A DNA stretch of 64,000 nt from Exophiala sp. HKRS030 (lineage: Eukaryota; Ascomycota; Eurotiomycetes; Chaetothyriales; Herpotrichiellaceae), in NCBI GenBank assembly GCA_023897205.1, contig JAHWDD010000001.1, positions 6,882,001-6,946,000 on the forward strand. Direction: 5' to 3'. Of this stretch, positions 32,071-43,064 are shown piece after piece. The notes below the pieces were generated by a model. It made no database searches and was not told where the DNA came from. It saw only the letters and a list, made by a program, of their open reading frames with translations. Both the position numbers and the translations under genes were made by a program. Position 1 is the first letter of the stretch. The number at the start of each line of letters is the position of its first letter.

Positions 32071-33492
32071 TCATTCTAAGATTGGGTTTGTGGGAGACGA
32101 GGAGGATCAAGAAACAATTAATCGATCCCAAACTGCGCGCGCGGCTCTTTTCCCTCAACTACAGACTGGCGTGAAGGAAAAGGCATTCGAGTCTCAGCGG
32201 CGGCGGTATTAGTGTTCTCGTAATACGTGGAGACGAATCTCGTGCAGGGTGTTGACGTGTCAAACGCAGAGCAGTCCAAGCCGATGGCCAACAGTCGTTG
32301 CCGCTGATGCATGAGAAATTGAGGGTCTTGATGTGCGCCGATTTGCTGCTTGGGTCGTCTGAGGGCTAGACAAGAACGATTGCAACACAAGCTCCCCGCT
32401 GATGCTTGTCGTGAATTAAATCAGACCAAAATTGACTATCGCAAAGTGCGAGATACTGTCTGGACCTCTGTTTCGACCGCCTGGAACGTGGCTCTTAGGG
32501 ATGGTGGTCTAGGTGGAAACAGCTCGAGAACTCCGTCATGCTGCAGCTTCTGCTGCCTAAGCGTACATGCCTAGAGGTTTGGGTTGAGGCATGCGGCCCA
32601 TGTTGGAGAAACATCGGTGGAAGCGAACCCTCTCGATTATGTCGACGTGTACCGACAGCTTGACCGGTGAGGACTCAAAAAGTATCCTACCTTGAGAGCC
32701 CACTAGAGAGCTGACTGCGCCATTTGTGACTGGCGAATTTTCCGCACACACGTTGGTCTTTGAGAGTGCTGTAGAGTCCAACACATATTTTGATCTTCCC
32801 AATCGTGTTGCCAATGCCACGTGGTCATATGGATAATTATTGTGAGTGTGCGCGGTACATTTTGTTGAATCCTCAATCACCGAGAATCTTGTTCGTACTT
32901 AGCATGTCATGTCTAAGCCAGATGGTTGTTGAGGAAAGAGGAGAGCCAGGCAGACACCGATATGTCTTTATGTGAAACCCGTCATTGACCTGGAACCGCA
33001 CAGCCCTGCGCCCTACTGTAGTGCCTGAATTCTGAGGCAGACACACGGCGTTTAGGGGGCCAAGGTTGATCTCAAAAAGGGCTGAATGACGTTTGATCGA
33101 CTGCAAATTAAGTTGAAGATTTATCAGGTTCATCGAGGTAGCAGATTTCTAGCTGCACCGAAACAAAATTGGCATCACGAGCAGAACAGTTGTGCCATGG
33201 ATTGCATTGCATAAAGGGCTAGTATACAGCGGGTGTCGTGTGGAATCCCTGACACACTATGCAATGATGCAGCTCAGAATCATGACTGCCTCCCGAACTT
33301 CATATCCGATTGTTCTGCAGAACGAAGCTCTTGAGTTGTTCCGTGATGCTGTGATTGAAGCACAGATCCTATGAGTCCCGACTCCGTAACCCCCACCACC
33401 CGATCATTGCTAGTGATAACATGAAGACAAGAAAAAGGAACCTAAGCTACCGTGTCAATTTTGGAGTTGGATTGATTGGTAGAGTTGACCAT
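32071..33492. other. intergenic, nothing seen
   Basis: About 1.4 kb between the helical hypothetical gene and the end of the HMG-box gene. Open frames are short and lack motifs. Confidence 0.4.
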
Positions 33493-33971
33493 TTAGTCAG
33501 ACGTCTCATCATCATCGCCAGCCTAAAAGATGCGTTAGCGGACTGAGTTCTCTCCAAATCCTCCGAGAGATTGGAGACTCACATTGTACTTGGCTTTCTC
33601 GTCTTCATAACGCTTCTTGTCGTTGGCAGCCTTCTTCTCATATGGCTCGCGTTGCTTCTCGCTCAATGCCTTCCATCGGTCACCTAGGACTTTGCCAACC
33701 TGGCCTAGGAGGGTGCATCAGCGGTGGGTGGAGAAGTGATACTGTGGATAGAGACATACCGAAGCTGATGCCGGGGTTTTCCTCACGGACATTCTCACGC
33801 TGGTCGTTGGCGAAGAACATGTAAGCAGAAAGACCTCGCTTAGGAGCGTTGGGATCTGTAAGAATTAGTGAGTGACGGTGGACTGGACGTTTGATGGTTG
33901 TCCTAACCCTTCTTCTTCTTCTCGGCTCCGCGTCCCTTAGACTTGGAAGCTTTGGCAGCGGCTTTAGGCAT
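33493..33971 (-). CDS. NHP6: NHP6-type HMG-box non-histone chromosomal protein
   Basis: This is a small DNA-bending HMG-box protein that assists nucleosome remodelling and, in yeast, the FACT complex. Four exons are inferred: 33971-33908, 33855-33760, 33704-33583 and 33522-33493, encoding 103 residues, the usual length. The N-terminus is basic ([20 protein letters not shown]). The single HMG box starts at [20 protein letters not shown] and continues through [19 protein letters not shown] and [12 protein letters not shown] short acidic tail, DDDETSD, follows from the last exon. All introns have good donors (GTTAGG, GTATGT, GTGAGT) and frame is kept throughout. Upstream lies about 4 kb without a gene, so the promoter or a long leader may extend far. 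Identification is firm. Confidence 0.93.
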
Positions 33972-35497
33972 TTTGAGTGATGGGTTGGATGGGTTGATGA
34001 GATTGACTAGAAGCTGACTTTGTGATGGTTAGAAGACTGTGGGTGCAGTAATGAAAGACAAGAGATGGAAGGTTGTGGATGAAAGCAAATCGGTTTGAAG
34101 CAAGAAAGTGATTATGGTAGTCAATTGCGAGAGTGGCAGAGGACGACAGCGACAATGTTGAAGGAACTCGCTCTGGAAGACGGCGTGGGTCTCGTAGAGC
34201 GACGGGCTGAAGAGTGGGCGCGGCGCGGTTGAAGAGGGGTGGTTTTTGGCAGGATCGCATTCAATCAAAGACGCGTTTTTCGAGTTCCAACCATGCAAGC
34301 AGTGCAGTGATGAGACTCACGGAGCAAGGGAAACGCGTCAAGAAGGAAAGTTGACGTGTGTAGAGCTGTGGTGGTGGTTTGTTAGGGAGGATGGGGCCTG
34401 CAGTGATGGCGACGGCGACGATGAGGTTGAGGCAAGTCGCCAACAGGGTAGAAAGTGTTGCAATTGAGCATTTTCGATGGGAGTTTCGAGGGGAAAGAAA
34501 TGGCCAAAGTGGATGGGAGTGAATGCGACATGGTGGAAAATATGAAGGGAAGATTGTTAGAGAGTGAGTACTTACATGGTAGATAGGCAGGCGAAGCAGT
34601 GTACAGCGCAGTGCCAGCAGTATGGGAGAGAGAGGCAGTACAGTGAGAGAGTGTGAGCTGTGTGGTGTGTGGTGTGTGGTGAGTAGTAGGAGTAGTAGTA
34701 GTGAGACTGGGAGTGGGAGCGGTGGTAGTAGTAGTAAGAAAAGGGCGAAGGCAGAGGACGGCTGAGGGCAGGAGGGCAGGAGGGCAAAAGGGCAAGAGGG
34801 CTGACCTCAGGGTTTTTGGTGCGGCACGCCAAACTCCCTGATCATTGATCTTCCAGCACTCCAAGGACTCCAGCACTCCAGCTACTGCCTTTCTGCCGCC
34901 TGCCTGCCACCAACTAGCGATTGCACTGATCTGATCTGTCAAAGGGCCATGGTCAGACCAAATAAAAACAGCATTGGCAGGTGGGAAGAGAAAGGCCAAG
35001 GCACGCAGCTCGTGCGGTGATGAGGATTGGATCAGCGTGGATAAGGTGCCTCCCACGTGACCTAGCTGACTCAAATGATCATGACTGACGATCAAATAAT
35101 CTGCGCACTACACACCTCTCCACGGCTCTCCCACCAACAATGACTAGTAATTGGCTGGCCGCCACTACTGCCACCTTCTGATCTCTCGTTCCATTGCCAG
35201 GTCCTTGCTTGCTCCATTCCTACCAAGTCACCACCCCTTCCCACCAAGCTTGTGTCCTTCGTTCTTTCCCTTTCTCCCTCCTCTCTCCTTCCTCTCTTCT
35301 CCTCTCTGCAGTCTGTACCTTGCACCTGCCTTTTGCCTTTGCCTTGGTCCCTTTGCTCTTGCCCCTTTCATATGACCCTTCACACTACCCTTCACTGCCT
35401 TCAGTGTCCTTCACTATTATTGTCACTTGGTCGACCAATTTTAGTTAGCACCAATCTTCACTACCGACTACCTTCCTTCTCACCCTTCTTCACTTTC

Positions 35498-37270
35498 TAC
35501 GGAGTAGCCAGTCGCTCCTTCCACTTGACTGTGAGTGGACTCGCACTCGGTCCCTTGCTGCACCGTAGCTTCCAACTACTGGCCTACTGCATCACCAGAC
35601 TTTTACTAGGTTGTCAGTCTGCTCTTAAAACACCACAAAAGAGCTCCATCCTAGAGTCAGAGACCAAATCATTCGACACTAGCACCTGTCGAGCAACCGG
35701 AATGCTCAGTGCTGACTGACACTGACCTTGGTAGCCAAACTAGTCAGTAATAGCAGTAGTAACTCGGGAATAGGGACCAGGCCAAGGGCCAGTCCAAGTG
35801 CCAGGTCCACCGAAACTCTACTCCGTGCGGCACCATGAAAGTGGATAAGCCCAGCACCTCATTGGCAATCACCTGGACGGAGTAAGGTGACCTGCCAGTG
35901 CCTGCTTGGTGCCTGCCACTACTGGAACGTCCGCCCCAGTACTCCGTACTCAGTCGTGTTTAGACTTCTCGTGTCTCCCCCCTCTCCCCCCAAGGCCAAA
36001 GCAACTCAACTGGTGACTGCATTGCGCACCTGGGTTGGTGCATCAACCTTCCTCCCGTCCCCGTCCAGGTGCCGTCTTTACCTACAGAAGGCCTGATTTC
36101 CCCCCTTTGCAACCAAAATGACTGGCTGGATGACTGACCGGCTCTACGTCCCCTACACTTTGTATCTTGTTTCCGGTCCCTTGCCCAATAACTCTTGAGG
36201 TCGAGCCCATGGGTCATCTCCACCAAACCCAGGGACCGCATTTCACTAACTTGCTAACTTGCTAAAACTCCCTACCTACGGCCGGATGTTCAGTCGTGCA
36301 TCGTACCCGAGTAGTGGATGACTGACTGACTAGGTGGTACCGTGGTGGTTGAAACTTGGAAGCGGTGGTACTTCCGTAGTGGGAGAAGTGGTGTACTCCG
36401 TATTCCCTTGGAAACACCGAGTGCCACTCCAGGTCACCCACGGTCACCTCACCCTTTGGACATCGTGGACATCCTTCCTTGTTACCAAGCAAAGTCACCT
36501 GACCGTCCATCTACCTTAGCGTGCTTAAGCTACCCAAGGTACCACCAGTGCCACCCTACCAGACCGCGCCCCCTTACTTCCTTACAGTACACACAGTACA
36601 GCACTGTCGCAGCAGCAACCACGGGAACTACCATGACAGCCAGCAATAACAATAACAACAACAATAATAACCTGGCGCTGCTGGTCAGTACGTAAATACT
36701 AAAGTACAGTAATGAACCAACAACTCACAGCCAATGGGAGATCATCCTCGTACACGTGCCGCATTCCCTCCTCCGCCTTCTCAGCTACGCGTTCTCTCCT
36801 TCTAATCACTGTCCCCTCACCTCTGTACCTCCACCAGTGCGCGTCACGTGCATGTAGCTTCATCACTCACAATCACTAGGTATTCAACATCGTACTCTTC
36901 ACCTACTGTAGGTCTCTCCGTACTTGGATGTCCGTATGTACATATGTATGTACAGTATGTCCACGTCGAATAATCATTCTCGAATATCGATCAACACAGC
37001 CTGGGTAAAGTCTACCCAAACTGCCAGATACCTATGTACATACCTACCTACTCCGTACAAACGGAGTACCTACGGGAGGCAGTACGGAGTATTTCATCTC
37101 CAGTACCGGAACAATCCCACTTAGCTGGGGCACGTGGGCGAGCTACTGTACTGTACTCCGTACGGAGTGCCTAGGTATGTGTGCTAGGTACACTTCACGG
37201 AGATCCGGCGAAACAGTAAATCCGCGGCGGACTCTGGACTCTCCGACTCTTGTACGGGAGTAACTCCGTA
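35498..37270. repeat. dispersed TACTCCGTA/TACGGAGTA motif cluster
   Basis: Exact copies start at 35498, 35940, 36394, 37049, 37083 and 37154, on both strands, with 8-of-9 matches near 35819, 35877, 37060 and 37262. At 37155-37168 two copies overlap to form the perfect palindrome ACTCCGTACGGAGT. By chance a 9-mer on either strand would be expected about 0.01 times in this length. Confidence 0.65.
36642..36671 (+). repeat. AAC/AAT microsatellite
   Basis: A trinucleotide run of about 30 bp made of AAT and AAC units. It is non-coding as far as I can see. Confidence 0.7.
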
Positions 37271-37934
37271 CTTGAGGTGATCAAGTGCTTCGAGGCTAAT
37301 TAATAATGAACGCGTTGCTTTGAACGACACGCAGCCTCTTCATATATCGCGGAATTACTCGAAACTCCAAGATTTGCCATTGTTCACCATGATAGCTAGA
37401 ACATGCCATTTTCTCAAAACTTCGCCATTTGAATAGCCTCTTCCATACTAAAGTAGCCACCTATATAGGTAACAGCGCTTTTCCGTGCCCACATCCTATG
37501 ATCCTGCGCTCAGCTATGATACTCCATACTAAACAATTTATCCCAAGGTCTGGACTGCTGCGGCCTCGCCGGCGATGACGATGACGCCGCCCCTGTATTC
37601 GCTAGAGACCCGGACGAAGTCTTAGCGGGACTCGGCGCTGGGCTTTGTGCTTAAGTGGAGACTGTGAAGAAGCACGAGAAGGGGTGTTCGAAGTCGACGC
37701 TGCCTTGTTCTGTGTGAACAACGATGTGCGGACAGGCGAAGAGAGGCCAGCTTGTTGTTGATGATGAGCAAGCTTGTTCTTGTTGGCAAATCCACTTAAA
37801 GTGGCAGCGACAGCGACAGGAGCGGTAGTGTCGACACTACTACTAGCAGCCTACTCAGTCCGTCAGCCAACGACTTTTTGCGACTTTTTGCGTGGAAACC
37901 GCAGGGAATCTCAGACCACGTGGTTGTGACAACT

Positions 37935-40900
37935 TCACGGGCCGAGCAACAGGTCACGTCTCACCACTTCGAACACGTGAGCCTCCTCCCTGTCAGTCTG
38001 GGCTCGCTCACTGGGTTGCCGTACCAGATTAGGGTTTGCCGAAACCACCGAAACTTCCGCCGGTGATCGTGTTCCCTCACTTGCGTCGAGAGCACCCGTG
38101 ATCCTGCTGATGCTATTATTGCGGCGAGGTAGGGCTTCGCGCTCGGCGTCTGTATCACTCGTGATCGGTGCCAGTGGTGCAGCCATATCTTTCAAGCTAC
38201 TATTGTCACGCTTGCGGTTGATGGTCAGGTCGACACTTTTCTTGCTCCCAGAACTTGAACGACGAGAATCAAGACTCTTAGTCAGGGTTTTGGTGACGAG
38301 GGTGGTGTTAGGGTGGCCGGAACTGCTTCCTCGTAATTGCTCTTTTCGCCCCATGTGGCCCTTGACCTCTACATTAGAGGCGATGACGGTGGATTTTCCA
38401 ACTGACGGTGTTCCTGGTGCACCAAGTTTCTCTTCCGTTGCATCGATCATGTACCATCTCAAGCCGTCAGAAAGCTCAAATGGATTCTCATCATCGATGG
38501 AACGGAGGGATCCTGCGTCACTAGCCTCGGCCACCGCAGATGTGCTGCGCATCGAGCGAGACAGATCCACAAGGCGTTCTTCGACTTTGGTGATGCGAGC
38601 AAGAAGCCAGTCCCGAGCTTGTAGTTTGTGGGCGTCTTGTTCGCGAAGGAAATAATGGGGTGCGCCGACATTGAAAGCTGCCCATGGCCGCGTCGCCTGG
38701 TTACGGGTCGGCAGGAAGAGGGCCAAGTCACCGTCTTTGAAAGAACGATAAGCAATCTTGTCATGGGCTTCAGCCTGCAAGCGATGGGTTCGCTCACGAT
38801 AGCCACGAGATTCTTTCTGGTATTTCTTTGCAAGAGTTTCAACATCTTTGTATCTTTTCGTGATAAGATCAACGGTAGTATCGACATCTAGGCGTTGTAG
38901 AGCTGTGACAAAGCCTTGATATTTACTGTTTTCGTTGGAGACATCTGTATCTGACATCCAGTATAATGTCTCAAGATCTGAGGGATCCGAGTAATGTTGC
39001 GGCGGCACAGAACCCGAGATTGTTCTCTTCATGCTAGTGGATCCTTCGCCACCACTCAGAACTGCGCTCGCTGCATTGACTTTCGATGCGCGTTGAATAG
39101 TCAATGCGTCGTCCTGTCGTGAGACGGAATATCCAAATTGCTCCAACATTCGAATGATACGATCATGGTGGTGGTACAATCGTTCAGATAATTGTTTGGC
39201 CTTCTCGCCACGTTTGTTCAAATGTTCCTTCAATGTATTTTGTTTCTCAAGGCTTTGCTGTGCATCCTGAGTAAGAGTTTCAATCTCGTGTTTGAGCCTC
39301 TGTATAGTATTCTCATTCTCAGATCTGGCATCCATGAGTTCGGTAACTCTTTTCTCCTCCGACTGGAGCTGTTGTCTCAAGGCGTCTGACCCAGTTTCTC
39401 CAGCAGCAAATTTCTCACGAAGACTGTGCATCTCCATTCGCTCGTTTGCAAGCTCCGAACGCAATGATGAGATCTTGGATTTTTCCTGGTTGAGATTTTC
39501 TCTCAGTTCGCTAGCTTTGGCATCGGTAGCAGCCAGTTGAGCGGTGAGTGTCTTGATTTGTGCCTCGCTATGTTGAACCTTTTCTTCCAGTGCTTTATTT
39601 TCGGCGGTCACAAGATGGATGTTGTCATCGAGGCCTCGGGCATGGATTGCTGCACCTTCTGACAATATCTCGAGCGCGTTGACAAGTCGTCGCAAGTCTT
39701 CTGGCGCAGATCCTGCTGGAGAGAGATTTGAGTGTACTGCTTGTAAAATACTTAGATACTCTTGCTGGCGCTCCTCCATGCCTCTCAATTGATTGGCGAG
39801 GGTCATGCTCTGACCTTGAGCTGCGGCACGTTCTTCCTTGAGTTGATGCAGTTGACGATCAAGTAGAATTGTCTTCTCACGTTGAGCAAGCAATTCTTTC
39901 TGATTCTCATCTTGCTGACGTTTCCATTGAGCTTGTTCCTCAGCTGCAGCTTTCTTCAGTTGATCTATTTCATTCCTTAAATTATTTGCATTCTGATCTT
40001 GTTCATGGCGGAGATGATCTCTTGACTCTGCGATTCGGTCCAATTCATCTTCCGCCTCTTCCAGTTTGACTTTGAGTCTATGGACTTCGTCGTCGAGCAA
40101 TTGTCTTTCATCTTCGAATTCTTGTTTCTGAGCTTCGAAGTTGGCCATTAGGTCCCGCTTAACCGATTCAGCTTCTTGCATCTTATCTCGACTCTCAGTG
40201 CTGGATCGTCTTTCGGCGTGCGTCTCTTCCTGTAATTTTTGAATTTGGCCTTCCAGGGCCACAATCTTCTGCACCAACGCTCTGTCATCCTGGGTGCTCG
40301 ACATTCGCCTGGTAGACACTGAGGACCGGCGAGACAAATCGCTCTGCCTATTGAAGGGGCTTGGGGACGGTGACTGTCGTTCAAAATCGGCTACATTTCC
40401 CGGAACAAATATACCACTTGCCGGTCGACTGAGCTGACTCTGACGATGTAAAAGGTCTTCGAGCTTACGAACCCGGCTATCGGAGGCTCTGAGTTTCTCT
40501 TCCAGTCGAAGCCGGTCGTCTTGCATGTTTCGCATTTCTTCCCCGTTTCTGAAGGCGGTGCTCTGGCTCAGATCGTGAACACTCCCATTCTTGAATGGCT
40601 TTGGTTTTGGCCTCTTTGCGGCCGCGTCCAAGTCCTTCAATCGCTGTGTGACAGCCTGTACGGCATCGTCGATGCCCAAAGCCCGGAGGTCATCAATCCA
40701 AGCAAAAATCTCATCCCTGTTGACAAAGGGCCAGGAATTGCGGGGAGTGGATGCTTTCAAGTCGATGAGAGCATCCTTAGCATTCAACTCTCCATTCAGA
40801 AATTCACTGTGGGCAGTAGCCCACTTCTTCCGGCGGCGTTGCTCTTCTTCTGTCTGGTGGGAAAGGTCTTCGTGAAGGCCGTCGACCTCGATTCTCATGC

Positions 40901-42119
40901 GTTCAGTCCACTCGGAGCGTCTTGTTGCTTCCACTAGAGTATCCCCATATACCAATGGTAGTTGAAAGACCCTGTTGAGATTCTGCCAGTTGTCGAGATC
41001 CCGGAAGTCAAGGTTGGAAATGCGAGGTTGGAGATCAGCTAGTCGAGATTGGATGCTAGAGATTTTCTGCAAGGTCGAGAACCACTGAGAGGAAATGGCA
41101 GTTCTAGCTTCTGAGGCCGATGAGGATGCTTGAATGATCTCTTCTACTACGCCCTGTAGAGCTGGTAGCAATTCTCGGGTATGTATTGCAGCCTTGCGAG
41201 AAGCGGCTACAATTGACTTTTGATTATTTGGTAACCTTAAGATGTCGTCCAGGTCGGTGTGTATTCGGTTCGCCAGTGTCTCCGTCTCATCCATGAGCGT
41301 ATTGGTATCGACATCGGGTATCTGTGTATCGTCACCACCAGCGGCATCGGCATCTCTTCTCAAAGCGTCCATATCAACTTGGATCTCCCGTAACTTGTTC
41401 TCAAACTCGGCTGAGCTCTTCTCCACGCTGGCTGCGGAATCTTGCAGACCGTCTTTGTCAATAAGGTCAACCAGTGTGCCGATGGGCGTGGTTGAACGTG
41501 AATTATCCGCATTGCCGCTCCGGCGAAGGACCTTTGCAACATCCTCTCGAACTGGCAGTTCAGCAAGCAGATTGGTGCTAGATTGCCACTCCTTCAGAAC
41601 GTCTCGGTGCTCTTGAATATAGCCTTCTGCCCATTGTTTCGTCTCTTCAAACTTCTGCTGAAGACTTGTGACATGATTGCGGAGATTGTCCAGTGCGACT
41701 TTCATAGAACGGGCGATTACTGTAGCCTCATCTGCACAGACTTCAAGATTCTCCACCCCGTTTCTGGCTACTTCGAAAGCCTCAGCGGACCATCCTTGTC
41801 TGGCTTTGAAGAGGTCTTGCCAGGCGGTAAGGCTCGTTTCGTCGGCAAGGGAGGAGGGCGGATCTTTTGGGGCTTCGAGTTGAACGTTGTGACGGGAGGG
41901 AGGGCTGGAGTTGGGGCTGAGGTACTCCTTGTCGTAAACAAAGATCTCTGGCTCATTCAGGTTCTTGACCAGTCGTCCTCGTGCAGTCATCAAGATTTGA
42001 CGAGTGGTGGGGATGTTGGTCGTCTGCTCGATCCATGATTTCAAATTGTCGACACGAGCCTCAGGGTCGTCAAAGGTCAAGGCGAGGCCAGTGTGTGCAA
42101 TAAAGACTTGAAGGGCCAT
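37935..42119 (-). CDS. ATG11: autophagy-related protein 11 (selective autophagy scaffold)
   Basis: ATG11 is the scaffold that links cargo receptors and the Atg1 kinase at the pre-autophagosomal site in selective autophagy (pexophagy, mitophagy). The start at 42119 is chosen because MALQVFIAHTGLALTFD is the conserved N-terminus; the frame stays open further upstream but that part has no homology features. One exon encodes 1394 residues, within the usual 1200-1500. Order: ubiquitin-like N-terminal segment (1-80), helical APG17-like region (~100-480), a long coiled coil (~560-1060, Glu/Gln/Arg-rich heptads), then the ATG11 C-terminal domain with LALFLPTRNQATRPWAAFNV and PHYFLREQDAHKL, and WYMIDATEEKLG. 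The last 150 residues are Ser-rich and disordered. Identification is firm. Confidence 0.93.
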   Translation of the reverse strand: MALQVFIAHTGLALTFDDPEARVDNLKSWIEQTTNIPTTRQILMTARGRLVKNLNEPEIFVYDKEYLSPNSSPPSRHNVQLEAPKDPPSSLADETSLTAWQDLFKARQGWSAEAFEVARNGVENLEVCADEATVIARSMKVALDNLRNHVTSLQQKFEETKQWAEGYIQEHRDVLKEWQSSTNLLAELPVREDVAKVLRRSGNADNSRSTTPIGTLVDLIDKDGLQDSAASVEKSSAEFENKLREIQVDMDALRRDADAAGGDDTQIPDVDTNTLMDETETLANRIHTDLDDILRLPNNQKSIVAASRKAAIHTRELLPALQGVVEEIIQASSSASEARTAISSQWFSTLQKISSIQSRLADLQPRISNLDFRDLDNWQNLNRVFQLPLVYGDTLVEATRRSEWTERMRIEVDGLHEDLSHQTEEEQRRRKKWATAHSEFLNGELNAKDALIDLKASTPRNSWPFVNRDEIFAWIDDLRALGIDDAVQAVTQRLKDLDAAAKRPKPKPFKNGSVHDLSQSTAFRNGEEMRNMQDDRLRLEEKLRASDSRVRKLEDLLHRQSQLSRPASGIFVPGNVADFERQSPSPSPFNRQSDLSRRSSVSTRRMSSTQDDRALVQKIVALEGQIQKLQEETHAERRSSTESRDKMQEAESVKRDLMANFEAQKQEFEDERQLLDDEVHRLKVKLEEAEDELDRIAESRDHLRHEQDQNANNLRNEIDQLKKAAAEEQAQWKRQQDENQKELLAQREKTILLDRQLHQLKEERAAAQGQSMTLANQLRGMEERQQEYLSILQAVHSNLSPAGSAPEDLRRLVNALEILSEGAAIHARGLDDNIHLVTAENKALEEKVQHSEAQIKTLTAQLAATDAKASELRENLNQEKSKISSLRSELANERMEMHSLREKFAAGETGSDALRQQLQSEEKRVTELMDARSENENTIQRLKHEIETLTQDAQQSLEKQNTLKEHLNKRGEKAKQLSERLYHHHDRIIRMLEQFGYSVSRQDDALTIQRASKVNAASAVLSGGEGSTSMKRTISGSVPPQHYSDPSDLETLYWMSDTDVSNENSKYQGFVTALQRLDVDTTVDLITKRYKDVETLAKKYQKESRGYRERTHRLQAEAHDKIAYRSFKDGDLALFLPTRNQATRPWAAFNVGAPHYFLREQDAHKLQARDWLLARITKVEERLVDLSRSMRSTSAVAEASDAGSLRSIDDENPFELSDGLRWYMIDATEEKLGAPGTPSVGKSTVIASNVEVKGHMGRKEQLRGSSSGHPNTTLVTKTLTKSLDSRRSSSGSKKSVDLTINRKRDNSSLKDMAAPLAPITSDTDAEREALPRRNNSISRITGALDASEGTRSPAEVSVVSANPNLVRQPSERAQTDREEAHVFEVVRRDLLLGP

Positions 42120-43064
42120 AGTCTCATGCTTGATACTCCCCAACACACCACGTCGACCGCCTCCAAAATCAAAGCAATGCTGAGACAATGATATCGAAAC
42201 CGGCTGACATCTGAGTCTTGGGTCGGTGACACATGCGTACACAGATGGAATGGACTGGTTTGGTAAGGTTTGGAGAATGGGTGGACGGGATTCAGACGGG
42301 TTCTTTTTGCGTGAGGTTGGTGCCGCGTGCGTGGTGAGGGTGTGGATCATGGGGTGTTGGCCTGTTCACCAACCATGAGAAAGGCCGGGGGCACCAAGAT
42401 TCCAAGCCTGAGGCAGCCTGGGGGATTGGCTCTCTAGGCAAGTCTCCAGGCACGCGATCGACCTACTTAACTAGTACAGCAGGCCAACTAGTGAGTTAAG
42501 TGAGTTAACTAACTAGTTAGTTAGGCATTTAGCAGGCATCGACAGGCTGCCGCTTTCTCAATGCTCGGGCACTTGGCCGGTTGCCTGCCGCCTCGTCGCC
42601 TGATGGTGACACGTGAATGGTCACTGACTGCCCCTTAGGCCTAGCGAGATCTCCCCTGGCTCTTGCTGACAAGTTACTTCCAGTTAAATTAGGCACCCAA
42701 GGCATCCTACCTTGTCATGATTACACATGACTTCCCGGCATGTAGTTAGCTCAACCTCGCCTATAACATTGCCTATTGAATGCCCCTGGAAACTACAACC
42801 TAAGCATCATATGGGCTCGGAGTACCTAAATTGCAACGCAAAAACCACACACCAAATCAGTCGCCTGTGTACTTAAGACTGATATCTCTTCAAGTGCCTC
42901 TGAGTATAGCACCATCATTCTCCACCGCCAGAGTCATGCTAAGACCAGATCCTATATATTTGGGCAATTCATGACTTGGCCTTGTGATGCCCAGCCCGTT
43001 GGCCACGGTACAATAAAGGCTATCAAGCCAAAGGTAGATATAGCGAGAATCACTAATTCGGCTT
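42120..43064. other. intergenic between ATG11 and the permease
   Basis: This gap holds the ATG11 promoter and the permease 3' region. At about 42470-42530 there is a run of GTTAAC/CTAACTAG-like repeats, similar in style to one at 16171-16230. No gene is seen. Confidence 0.4.

Larger units (their letters stand above)
33972..37934. other. 4-kb non-coding stretch upstream of NHP6
   Basis: I find no convincing gene here. Open frames are low in complexity, CT-rich on the plus strand (about 35.2-35.7 kb) or overlapping in all frames. The stretch contains GTGTG and GTAGTA runs near 34.66-34.74 kb, an AAC/AAT run at 36642-36671 and many copies of TACTCCGTA between 35.5 and 37.3 kb. It could hold a long NHP6 leader, regulatory DNA or a non-coding RNA. 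Confidence 0.45.

Noticed and set aside
34382..35095. 237-residue open frame on the minus strand
   Set aside because: Ser/Thr/His-rich low complexity from simple repeats, overlapping open frames in other phases, no domain motif.
35252..35719. 155-residue open frame on the plus strand
   Set aside because: Caused by a CT-rich stretch lacking stops; Leu/Ser/Pro/Cys composition with no motif.
38098..38655. 185-residue plus-strand frame
   Set aside because: Antisense shadow of the ATG11 C-terminus.
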